A stretch of DNA of 64,000 nucleotides from CAYVTZ01 sp964454685 (lineage in GTDB: Bacteria > Bacillota > Clostridia > Christensenellales > Christensenellaceae), in assembly GCA_964454685.1 (NCBI GenBank), contig CAYVTZ010000010.1, positions 1 to 64,000 on the forward strand, read 5' to 3'. Each line of letters starts with the position of its first letter. Within the stretch, counting starts at the first letter, position 1. A program made the translations under genes and the position numbers. Below, one piece after another: positions 9,237 through 16,615 of this stretch. Under the pieces are notes generated by a model. The model was not told the DNA's origin and did no database searches. It was given only the letters and a program-made list of their open reading frames with translations.

Positions 9237-10560
9237 TTCGATCATTTTTCTATATACAATTCAAGCATTCCTGCATGTTTTTTTGTGCGTGTTCATCGCG
9301 TATAAGTGTTTCGAGCACCGCCTGCGTTTCAGTAAAAAAAACAGCATCATCGTCTCCGCAACCTTTGTGATTGCCTGCGTCGCAGATATCGAGCTTTTTT
9401 TGGAACGCACCGCCCCCTTTGGCGAATTCCGTTTGTTCGGTGGAATCTGCATGATGTCCATGGCAGTTCTGTATGCACTCATTGTGATTCGCGTCGATAT
9501 TTTAAAGCTTATGTTTCTCGTGTTTTTTTTGCTGTGCGCAACACTCAAAGTCACCGCCATCACTTATGTCATTTACAATCTTAAGCTGTTTCCCCAGACG
9601 GAAATCAGCTACATCATCACCTCCATCTGCGTGCTTGCCGCCGTATCGCCCTTTATGTGGTATCTTTGCGTCAAGCTGTTTGCGCAAGTCGTAACAATGG
9701 ACATGCAGGGCAATCATCTCAAATGGCTCTTTGTGCTGCCCTGCGCCAATTATCTCGTATATCTCAGCTCCGGCAACAAATACATGACAGAATCCGGCTG
9801 GTTTGTGCTGCTGGCTCTGCTTGCCTCCAGCCTCGTCTCCTACCTCGCGTATGTTGCTGTGCTGCAAATGTTCCTCAAGATGCACGACAGCATACTTGCC
9901 ACCGCAAAGACGCAGCTCGCCGAGCAAATGATCCATACGCAAAAAGAACAATACGACAAGATCGCCGAATATATTCAGCGCACCGCGCGCATCGAACACG
10001 ATTTCCGACATAATCTAATTGTGATCCAGGGCTTTTGCAATCAGCAGAATTGGCAAGGTCTGAATGATTACCTGCGGCAGTATGAAAGCACCGCTGCCCA
10101 CGATACGCAACCCCTCAGCAACAATCACTTTGTTGATCTGATATTGCGTCATTTTGTCTCGCGCGCACAATCGGAGCACATCACAATTCACGCATCCGTG
10201 CTCTTCCCCGAAGGATTTCGTATGCCGGATACGGAAAGCGTGGTTTTGTTTGGCAACCTATGTGAAAACGCATTGGAAAGCTGCATGCGTCAGTCCGGCA
10301 CAGAGCGCTTTATCGAGATTCAAACCAAGACACTCAGCCAAAGTATGCTTGCCGTGCTCGTCACCAATAGCTATGACGGTACAATCATCCCAAAAGGCGA
10401 TCTTTTTGAATCCAGCAAGCACAGCGGCTCCGGCATAGGCGTCTCCACCATCCGTTACATCTGCGAAAAAAGCGGCGGGAATTGCAATTTTTCTTATGAA
10501 AATGGCATTTTTTCTGCGCGGATTCTTCTGATGAGTACACAAGACAAGTTGAAAAAATAG
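9229..10560 (+). CDS. Membrane sensor histidine kinase, GHKL/AgrC type
   Basis: About six hydrophobic helices fill the first ~210 residues, followed by a coiled coil and a kinase core. The phosphoacceptor region reads IEHDFRHNLIVIQG, as in the AgrC/NatK group, and an ATP-binding domain follows with NLCENALESC (N box) and SGIGVSTIRYICEKSGG (G box). I chose the ATG at 9229, which overlaps the regulator's stop (ATGAATAA); a TTG start at 9193 is possible. AgrC-type kinases usually sense secreted peptides through the membrane domain, which fits the small gene downstream. Confidence 0.9.
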   Translation: MNNSIIFLYTIQAFLHVFLCVFIAYKCFEHRLRFSKKNSIIVSATFVIACVADIELFLERTAPFGEFRLFGGICMMSMAVLYALIVIRVDILKLMFLVFFLLCATLKVTAITYVIYNLKLFPQTEISYIITSICVLAAVSPFMWYLCVKLFAQVVTMDMQGNHLKWLFVLPCANYLVYLSSGNKYMTESGWFVLLALLASSLVSYLAYVAVLQMFLKMHDSILATAKTQLAEQMIHTQKEQYDKIAEYIQRTARIEHDFRHNLIVIQGFCNQQNWQGLNDYLRQYESTAAHDTQPLSNNHFVDLILRHFVSRAQSEHITIHASVLFPEGFRMPDTESVVLFGNLCENALESCMRQSGTERFIEIQTKTLSQSMLAVLVTNSYDGTIIPKGDLFESSKHSGSGIGVSTIRYICEKSGGNCNFSYENGIFSARILLMSTQDKLKK

Positions 10561-10569
10561 CCATGTAGC

Positions 10570-10636
10570 ACAGTTTGTGTAAAAAAGATGCAATTTAGGT
10601 AAGATTGCTGTTTTTTCCCTACTGATTTGGTATAGT
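10570..10636 (+). promoter_or_regulatory. LytTR-type direct-repeat site and promoter upstream of the small peptide gene
   Basis: ACAGTTTGT (10570-10578) fits the published LytTR half-site consensus [TA][AC][CA]GTTN[AG][TG] at every position. A weaker copy, CAATTTAGG (10591-10599, 7 of 9), follows after 12 bases, giving the 21-base repeat spacing expected for two helical turns. A -10-like TATAGT lies at 10631-10636 with TTGCTG at 10605-10610; the 20-base spacer is long, as is common for activator-dependent promoters. Confidence 0.55.
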
Positions 10637-10712
10637 CTAGAAAACGCGTGTGGTGCATCGATCTTGTGCGCCGCGCACGAAGCATACCAATTCAGAAAGG
10701 CAGGTGAGGGAT

Positions 10713-10844
10713 ATGAAGCAAATTTTTGCTCTGTTCGCATTTCTCTCGATGGTGTTATCACTGATGTCCGGCGCAGAACCACATGCCCGCCACGGCATGG
10801 CAGCCCAAAAGCACGGCGCTCGGCGCGTTGGCTCCTCAAAGTAA
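10713..10844 (+). CDS. Small secreted-peptide candidate (43 residues) downstream of the LytTR/AgrC-like pair
   Basis: An ATG behind GGTGAGGG opens a 43-codon frame. Residues 1-20 are MKQIFALFAFLSMVLSLMSG, a compact signal-like hydrophobic segment ending in small residues. A basic, histidine-rich tail with several Gly/Ser follows and contains no cysteine. Position after an AgrC/AgrA-like pair and a LytTR site suggests an exported signalling peptide. It lacks the Cys or acidic recognition tail of classical AgrD and no AgrB is present. It may instead be a short secreted or membrane peptide of other role. Confidence 0.45.
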   Translation: MKQIFALFAFLSMVLSLMSGAEPHARHGMAAQKHGARRVGSSK

Positions 10845-10922
10845 TACGGTTTCTCTCTCAATCGCAGGTTTTTGAGCAACAGCATGCGTACATCTTAATT
10901 GATATATATCCTCTGATAAAGC

Positions 10923-10952
10923 AAGAATGCCGCGCTGATGCGCGGCATTCTT
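10923..10952. terminator. Bidirectional terminator between the LytTR locus and the frd/flx/hdr operon
   Basis: AAGAATGCCGCGC (10923-10935) and GCGCGGCATTCTT (10940-10952) form a perfect 13-base stem with a TGAT loop. It lies between convergent genes, with T-rich sequence on both strands. Confidence 0.85.
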
Positions 10953-10966
10953 GTTTGCTTTAGGTA

Positions 10967-12580
10967 TTATTCTGCTTGCCATTTCTCACGCCCATGCGTG
11001 TAAGTTGGCAGTAACAGCGGCGAAACCACATCTGTCTGAATCCCCGCTTCTTTCATCTCGTTTGCAAACTTTTGAACATGCGACAGCGTCAGCTTGCCCG
11101 TCTTGGTCTGCTTGCATTTTGCCGACGCATTCACGCCTGCATTACGCCCAAACACGATGATGTCCAAAAGCGAGTTCCCCATCAAACGGTTCCGTCCGTG
11201 GATGCCTCCCACCGCTTCTCCCGCGATAAACAGGTTTTCCACACCACTCATGCCGTCCGATGCAATATCAATGCCACCATTCTGGTAATGCAGTGTCGGA
11301 TAAATCAAAATGGGGGTCTTGCGCATATCAATGTCATACTTCATGTACATACGTAGCATTGCCGGCAAGCGCGATTCTAGCGTGCCTTCTCCATGAATGA
11401 TGTCAATCATAGGCGTATCCAGCCACACGCCAAACCCTTCGGGCGTCACCACGCCTTTGTGTCGCTGATTGCACTCACGGATGATCGCCGCCGCCGCCAC
11501 ATCGCGTGTCTCCAGCGGGTGCATGAACGCATCCCCGTCCGCATTGATCAGCATTGCGCCCATCGAGCGTACCTTCTCCGTGACCAGCGCACCAAAAATC
11601 TGATTGGGGAACGCCACGCCTGTGGGGTGATATTGCAGCGTATCCGCATAGAGCAGCTTTGCTCCCGCACGATACGCAAGAATCAGCCCGTCTGCCGTTG
11701 CGCCATAGTGGTTGGATGTCGGAAATCCCTGATAGTGCAGTCTGCCTGCGCCGCCCGTCGCCAGCACCACCGTCTTGGCACGCGCAATGCGATATTCGCC
11801 CGTCTCCATGTTTTGCAGCACCGCGCCCGCCGCTTTGCCGTCCTCGTCCAAAATCAGCTCCACTGCCGCAGTGAAATCCACCACGGGAATCTCGCGGTTC
11901 CACACCTCATCGCGCAGGACACGCATGATTTCCGCACCGGAATAATCCTTTGCAGCGTGCATCCGCTTGCGTGAGGTACCGCCGCCGTGCGTGGTAACCA
12001 TCGTGCCATCCGGCGCTTTGTCAAACATTACGCCAAAATCGTTCAGCCACTGAATTGCCGCAGGCCCCTGCGAAACCAGCTTTTTCAGCAAATCCGGCTT
12101 GTTTGCATAGTGTCCGCCACCCAACGCATCCAAATAGTGAATGGCGGGGGAATCATTTGCCTTATCCGCAGCCTGAATGCCACCTTCTGCCATCATGGTG
12201 TTCGCGTCGCCCATGCGCAGCTTGGTCACAATCATCACGCTTGCGCCGCCATTGTGTGCTTCGATCGCTGCGGAAGCACCCGCGCCGCCACCGCCGATCA
12301 CCAGCACATCCACATCGTACGCCACATCCGAAAGGTCCAGATTCACGTCTGAAATGCGGCTGTTTGCCTGCAACAACGCTGCCAGCTCCACCGGCACTTT
12401 ATCCCCTTTGTTGGGGCCAATTTTCAAATCTTCAAATCCCACCGTCCGGTAATCCGGGTGAAATTCGCGCAACAGATTTTCTTTTTCCTCGGCGCTCATG
12501 CGTTTTGGCTCCACGCCGATTCTCGCTTGTCTGCTCGCGTCTACCTTCGCAGCGGACGCAAGCATTTCTGGTGTAAACAT
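10967..12580 (-). CDS. Soluble fumarate reductase-like flavoprotein (FrdA/TfrA family)
   Basis: This 537-residue FAD protein belongs to the succinate dehydrogenase/fumarate reductase flavoprotein family. An ~85-residue N-terminal extension precedes the dinucleotide fold (VLVIGGGGAGASAA). Family catalytic landmarks are present: TLQYHPTGV, LETRDVAAAAI, LHYQNGGID and the flavin-binding end FIAGEAVGGIHGRNRLMGNSL. There is no membrane anchor subunit or signal peptide nearby, so the enzyme is cytoplasmic. AGGAGG precedes the ATG. It is the last gene of the hdr-flx operon, 10 bases after the FrdB-like gene. Expected reaction: fumarate to succinate. Another enoate substrate cannot be excluded. Confidence 0.85.
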   Translation of the reverse strand: MFTPEMLASAAKVDASRQARIGVEPKRMSAEEKENLLREFHPDYRTVGFEDLKIGPNKGDKVPVELAALLQANSRISDVNLDLSDVAYDVDVLVIGGGGAGASAAIEAHNGGASVMIVTKLRMGDANTMMAEGGIQAADKANDSPAIHYLDALGGGHYANKPDLLKKLVSQGPAAIQWLNDFGVMFDKAPDGTMVTTHGGGTSRKRMHAAKDYSGAEIMRVLRDEVWNREIPVVDFTAAVELILDEDGKAAGAVLQNMETGEYRIARAKTVVLATGGAGRLHYQGFPTSNHYGATADGLILAYRAGAKLLYADTLQYHPTGVAFPNQIFGALVTEKVRSMGAMLINADGDAFMHPLETRDVAAAAIIRECNQRHKGVVTPEGFGVWLDTPMIDIIHGEGTLESRLPAMLRMYMKYDIDMRKTPILIYPTLHYQNGGIDIASDGMSGVENLFIAGEAVGGIHGRNRLMGNSLLDIIVFGRNAGVNASAKCKQTKTGKLTLSHVQKFANEMKEAGIQTDVVSPLLLPTYTHGREKWQAE

Positions 12581-12589
12581 AGGCCCCTC

Positions 12590-13264
12590 CTATTTCTCGA
12601 TTTCTCTGTGGTTGTACAGCTCTTTCAGCTCTTCCAACGGCTTTCCTGCCACATCCTCCAAGAGCTGTGTGAAATCGCCCTTTTCGATGTCCGCCACACG
12701 CAACGCCAAATGCTCGGATTTGGGCGCGAGATATTTTCCCGTCAGCCGACGTGCAAGCAATGCCACCTGCGGATGCGTAATCTCGGCAGGGCAGCGTGCG
12801 CTGCATGCGCCGCACATCACACAGTCAAAAGACATTTCTGCGCAAGTCTCATATTGCGCGCGCTGTGCATGCGCAATATACTGCATTACCTTCAAATCCT
12901 GCGTACAGGCCTTGGTGCAGGCATTACACCCGATGCACTTGTAGATTTCCGGATAAAGCTGCATCATGATCTGCTCATCCGCGCGCACCTCTTCCATATC
13001 ATACAGCGGCTTCACCGTCGGGAAATACGGCAGTGTCGCCACATACATATCGTTTTCCACCGTAGTCTGGCATGCCAGGCAAAAGCGGATTGTGTTATCA
13101 CCCTTGATGCGGTATATCGTGGTACACGCGCCACAAAATCCGTTACGGCAGCCACAGCCGCGCACCAGTTTATATCCCGCGTATTCCATTGCCCCCATGA
13201 TGGTGAGGCCTGATGGGACACTATACTGCTTCCCCATCAGAAAAACGTTTACCATTTGTTCCAT
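12590..13264 (-). CDS. Iron-sulfur subunit of fumarate reductase-like enzyme (FrdB/TfrB N-terminal type)
   Basis: This 224-residue protein has a plant-type [2Fe-2S] domain with cysteines in GCGCRNGFCGAC and FCLAC (about residues 37-72). A C-terminal 4Fe-4S domain follows with CIGCNACTKAC and CVMCGACSARCP. It would carry electrons to the FAD subunit encoded next. Unlike TfrB of methanogens it has no C-terminal CCG (HdrB-like) domain; separate HdrB and HdrC proteins are encoded upstream in the same operon. GAGGAG precedes the ATG. Confidence 0.87.
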   Translation of the reverse strand: MEQMVNVFLMGKQYSVPSGLTIMGAMEYAGYKLVRGCGCRNGFCGACTTIYRIKGDNTIRFCLACQTTVENDMYVATLPYFPTVKPLYDMEEVRADEQIMMQLYPEIYKCIGCNACTKACTQDLKVMQYIAHAQRAQYETCAEMSFDCVMCGACSARCPAEITHPQVALLARRLTGKYLAPKSEHLALRVADIEKGDFTQLLEDVAGKPLEELKELYNHREIEK

Positions 13265-13354
13265 TGTCTAACTCCTCTCAATCACAAATGTCCAAAATCT
13301 CTCATTCCTGCTCAAGCTGGATCGAAACCGCCGTTGCGTTTTCGGACAGCGTGA

Positions 13355-14188
13355 TTAATATTCATCCGGCAATTCATCCAGCTCGTCGCACCGGAATACC
13401 GGACCGTCCTTACAAACATACTTGGAACCGATGTTGCAGCGTCCGCATTTGCCAACGCCGCATTTCATACGCAGCTCCATCGTCGTAAAAATCTGCGTTT
13501 TGTCAAAGCCCATCTCCATCAGCGCCGCCAGCGTAAATTTGATCATGACCGGAGGCCCGCAAACCAGCACCGTTTTATCCGTGGAAAAATTCAGCTTTTT
13601 AACGTATGCGGGTACAAACCCCACATGACCGTCCCAGTCCTCCTCGCCGCAGTCAATGGTCAAATGCACCTCGGTATTTTCCGCACCCGGCCACACATTC
13701 GTAATGTCGTCATAGTCCACCAGATCCGCTTTGGTGCGCGATCCGTAAACGATGTCAACCTTGCCGTATTGCCCGCGCTTGTCCAACACGTAGTTGATTA
13801 CGGAGCGCAGCGGCGCAAGTCCGATTCCGCCCGCAATAAACAGCAAATCTTTGCCCACCAGATCGGTTTCCACAGGGAACGCATTGCCATACGGCCCTCG
13901 AATGGTGATCTGCTGACCCACGTCCATTTGGTGCAGCCAATCCGTCAGGCAGCCACACTTTTTGATGCTGAACTCCATATATTTCGTGTTGGTAGGCGAT
14001 GAGGTGATGGAAAACATCGCTTCTCCCACGCCGGGGATGGACAACATCGCGCACTGTCCGGGCATATGCTCAAAACATTTCCCGCCGGAAAGCGCCTCCG
14101 CACGGAATGTCTTAACATCCGGCGTATCCTGTCTGATGTCTGTGATGACCCCCACATCGGGAATCAGCACGTCGTTTCTATTGCTCAT
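13355..14188 (-). CDS. flxA: FAD/NAD(P)H-binding oxidoreductase subunit (FlxA-like)
   Basis: This 277-residue protein resembles the flavin reductase family of sulfhydrogenase gamma and FlxA subunits. It has an N-terminal FAD barrel (MPGQCAMLSIPG, then MFSITSSP), a nucleotide-binding fold (LLFIAGGIGLAPLRSVI, then VLVCGPPVMIKF) and a C-terminal [2Fe-2S]-type cysteine cluster (MKCGVGKCGRCNIG). It is the likely entry point for NADH or NADPH electrons into the Flx-Hdr complex. The ATG at 14188 overlaps the upstream stop as ATGA and has GGGGGA before it. Confidence 0.87.
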   Translation of the reverse strand: MSNRNDVLIPDVGVITDIRQDTPDVKTFRAEALSGGKCFEHMPGQCAMLSIPGVGEAMFSITSSPTNTKYMEFSIKKCGCLTDWLHQMDVGQQITIRGPYGNAFPVETDLVGKDLLFIAGGIGLAPLRSVINYVLDKRGQYGKVDIVYGSRTKADLVDYDDITNVWPGAENTEVHLTIDCGEEDWDGHVGFVPAYVKKLNFSTDKTVLVCGPPVMIKFTLAALMEMGFDKTQIFTTMELRMKCGVGKCGRCNIGSKYVCKDGPVFRCDELDELPDEY

Positions 14189-15207
14189 TTCGTGTCCCCC
14201 AACGTTCTGATTACTTTTGCGATATTCATGGAAATGGGGCATTTTGCAATGCACCGCCCGCATCCCACGCAGGAATACATCCCGTCATTGTTGGCAGGGA
14301 AATATACCAGCTTGTGCATAAACCGCTGGCGGAACCGCTCCACCTGCGAGGTGCGCGGATTCCCGTGCGCCATGCGTGTAAAGTCGGAATACATGCAGGA
14401 ATCCCAACAGCGATAGCGCTGCACATCCTTACCCGAATCAAAGTCCCGAATGTCATAGCATTGGCAGGTCGGGCACACAAAGGTACAGGTGCCGCAGCCG
14501 ATACACGCCTTGGAAAGCTCCGCCCACTTGGGAGAATCGAAAAACTTCTCCGTCGCCGTTCCGTCAAACTCAGTCAGATCAAGGTTCGAGAGCGGCAGCT
14601 TCTGCAAAATCTCTTTGATCTGTGCCTGCTGTGCCTCCACCGCTGCACCGTCCGCGTCCTCCAGCATAGGAAGCGATGACAGCAGCAATTCGCCTTTTTC
14701 CGTGATTGCCTGCAAATACAGCGCATCCTGCGTCAGCCACGCGCTTACATCTCCTTTGGGCTGCGTCGCATCGATCCCAAATGCCGTGCAAAAACAGGTT
14801 TCTTCCGGCTGCGCACATGCCAGCGCGATCACCACACCATGTTCGCGGCGCGATGCGTAGTAGCTGTCCACCGGCTCGCTTAAAAACACGCGATCCAGCA
14901 CTTCCATCCCCATCACATCACATCCGCGCATCCCGAACACCACAAAGGGTGCGTCCGGCGCATCCGGCGCGCTTACTTTGATCTCCTTGCCCTTCATTTC
15001 AAAGGACACCAGATCCTCACTCTGCGGAAAGAACAAATCCTTACCCGATTTCACCGTGTTCAGCACGTTTAAATTCACACGCGCTTCCGGCGTCCAAGCC
15101 GCAAAATCCACTTTGCCCTTTTGCGAAATAGGCAGATATAAGGTCTTGTCGCTTGCGATGGCTGCAAACAGCTCATTCAAACGATCCCGCGCAATTTGTT
15201 TCATCAT
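14185..15207 (-). CDS. flxB: Ferredoxin-like Flx subunit with two 4Fe-4S motifs (FlxB-like)
   Basis: About 340 residues, related to sulfhydrogenase beta and anaerobic sulfite reductase A subunits. The C-terminal third carries CIGCGTCTFVCPTCQC and CVGCGRCIAKCP, two tetranuclear cluster motifs. The N-terminal two thirds include the GMRGCDVMGMEVLD region usual for this family. It should relay electrons between FlxA and the FlxD/HdrA core. The start is one of two adjacent ATGs (15207 or 15204) behind GGAGGTGC, overlapping the preceding stop; a longer open frame to 15402 is not used. Confidence 0.82.
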   Translation of the reverse strand: MMKQIARDRLNELFAAIASDKTLYLPISQKGKVDFAAWTPEARVNLNVLNTVKSGKDLFFPQSEDLVSFEMKGKEIKVSAPDAPDAPFVVFGMRGCDVMGMEVLDRVFLSEPVDSYYASRREHGVVIALACAQPEETCFCTAFGIDATQPKGDVSAWLTQDALYLQAITEKGELLLSSLPMLEDADGAAVEAQQAQIKEILQKLPLSNLDLTEFDGTATEKFFDSPKWAELSKACIGCGTCTFVCPTCQCYDIRDFDSGKDVQRYRCWDSCMYSDFTRMAHGNPRTSQVERFRQRFMHKLVYFPANNDGMYSCVGCGRCIAKCPISMNIAKVIRTLGDTK

Positions 15208-16181
15208 TGCGCACCTCCTTTGATCTGGCCCGGCTCCGTGTCGCCTTCTGTAAAGCTGACCAGCGGCCACGGCGATTCGTCGTCCGAGCCGGCCTGATAA
15301 TCTCCGTAGTTCTCGTTGATATCCTTGATAAACTTGCGGTTCAAAAGGTGCAGCGGAATCCCCTGCGGACAAACGCGAGAGCATTCGCCACAGTCTGTGC
15401 ACCGCCCCGCCACATGAAATGCGCGGATGATGTGGAACATATTTTCTTCAAAGGTGTCCACATTCGCTTTCGCCGACACGCCGGAATCGTCGTTGTCAAA
15501 GATGCACTTCAGACAGGAGCACGCAGGGCACGCATTGCGGCAGGCATTACATCGAATGCACTTACTCAGCTCCCCGCGCCAGAACGCAAAGCGCTCGTCC
15601 GGCGTCATCGCCTCCAGCTTCTTCACCATTGCAAAGCGATCATGTTTGCGCAGCTCAAAGGGTTGAGTGTCTGCGATCGTATCATCACTGACCATGAATT
15701 CTTCGCTCTTGCAGCATAAGCAGCGCTCGATCAACACATCTTTCAGCGCGCACTCACGGTCGCCGTACAGTGTTTCCAGCTTGAGCATACCGTCCACTTC
15801 CTGCGCCGAAAGTACGCCTTTAATGCCTTTTGCGGCAAGCTTGCCCATATCCACATTGCCGTGGCTGGGCACACCCAGCACATAAACCTTTTCCCGGTCA
15901 ATGCGGTGTTCCTTCACCAGTTGGTTAAAACTGTATGTGTCGCAAGGCTTCAGCAGCGCCAAGATGCGCCCTTCCTTCTTGCTTTCCTCAATCAAATATT
16001 TGCTCAGGTTTGCGCCGCAAAAGCAGTCGTAAACCAAATTGTCCAATGTATCCGCCGTAAACACTGCCGGTGTGGTATCATAGCAAAACTCTCCGCCCTG
16101 CCAGCCCAACACGCGGTTGACTGTGCCGTCCGCAAGCAGTGCGCGCGCTTTTTGAACGATTGCGTCTCTGATTACTTGCAT
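15204..16181 (-). CDS. flxC: Ferredoxin-like Flx subunit with FrhB/FdhB-like N-terminus (FlxC-like)
   Basis: This 325-residue iron-sulfur protein has cysteine motifs CIRCNACRNACPACSC and CTDCGECSRVCP (about residues 215-275). Its N-terminal half contains ILALLKPCDTYSFNQL, as in coenzyme F420 hydrogenase/formate dehydrogenase beta-related proteins. The extra cysteines CLCCKSEEF may bind another centre. GGAGG precedes the ATG, which overlaps the mvhD-like gene by 10 bases. It is assigned FlxC by its place between FlxB and the MvhD-like FlxD. Confidence 0.8.
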   Translation of the reverse strand: MQVIRDAIVQKARALLADGTVNRVLGWQGGEFCYDTTPAVFTADTLDNLVYDCFCGANLSKYLIEESKKEGRILALLKPCDTYSFNQLVKEHRIDREKVYVLGVPSHGNVDMGKLAAKGIKGVLSAQEVDGMLKLETLYGDRECALKDVLIERCLCCKSEEFMVSDDTIADTQPFELRKHDRFAMVKKLEAMTPDERFAFWRGELSKCIRCNACRNACPACSCLKCIFDNDDSGVSAKANVDTFEENMFHIIRAFHVAGRCTDCGECSRVCPQGIPLHLLNRKFIKDINENYGDYQAGSDDESPWPLVSFTEGDTEPGQIKGGAQ

Positions 16182-16615
16182 CGCAAATCCTCCAATCTCT
16201 TGTTCTCTCCCAGCTCGCTCACCGTCTGCACAAATTCATTCATCACCTGCGCAAACTTCTGACCTTCCGCCGCAGAAACCCATTCCACACGCATTCTGCC
16301 GCGTTCGATGCCCATGTATTCCAGCATGCTTTGCATCAGCGCAAAGCGGCGGCGGGCATAATAGTTACCCGTGGAATAATGGCAATCACCCGGATGGCAA
16401 CCGTTTACAATCACACCATCCGCGCCACGTTGGAATGCGCGTAAAATAAACAGCGGATTCACCCTGCACGAGCAAGGCACACGGATAATCTTTACGTTCG
16501 CGGGATAATCCAATCTGCTCGTCCCGGCAAGGTCGGCGCCCGCATAGCTGCACCAGTTGCAGCAAAAGGAAACGATCAGCGGCGTATATCCGCCCTGTTT
16601 GGTCAATTCCTGCAT
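16172..16615 (-). CDS. flxD: MvhD-family hydrogenase/heterodisulfide reductase linker subunit (FlxD-like)
   Basis: This 147-residue protein of the MvhD family has IVSFCCNWCSYAGADLAG at the start and VNGCHPGDCHYSTGN in the middle, both hallmark cysteine clusters. In methanogens MvhD passes electrons from the hydrogenase to HdrA; here it would link Flx to HdrA. I start at 16615 because GGAGG lies upstream at good spacing; this overlaps the end of hdrA by 13 bases. Confidence 0.9.
   Translation of the reverse strand: MQELTKQGGYTPLIVSFCCNWCSYAGADLAGTSRLDYPANVKIIRVPCSCRVNPLFILRAFQRGADGVIVNGCHPGDCHYSTGNYYARRRFALMQSMLEYMGIERGRMRVEWVSAAEGQKFAQVMNEFVQTVSELGENKRLEDLRCK

Noticed and set aside
12590..13264. 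Xanthine dehydrogenase-type small iron-sulfur subunit
   Set aside because: The combination of one [2Fe-2S] and a 4Fe-4S pair and the adjacent FrdA-like gene fit FrdB/TfrB better.
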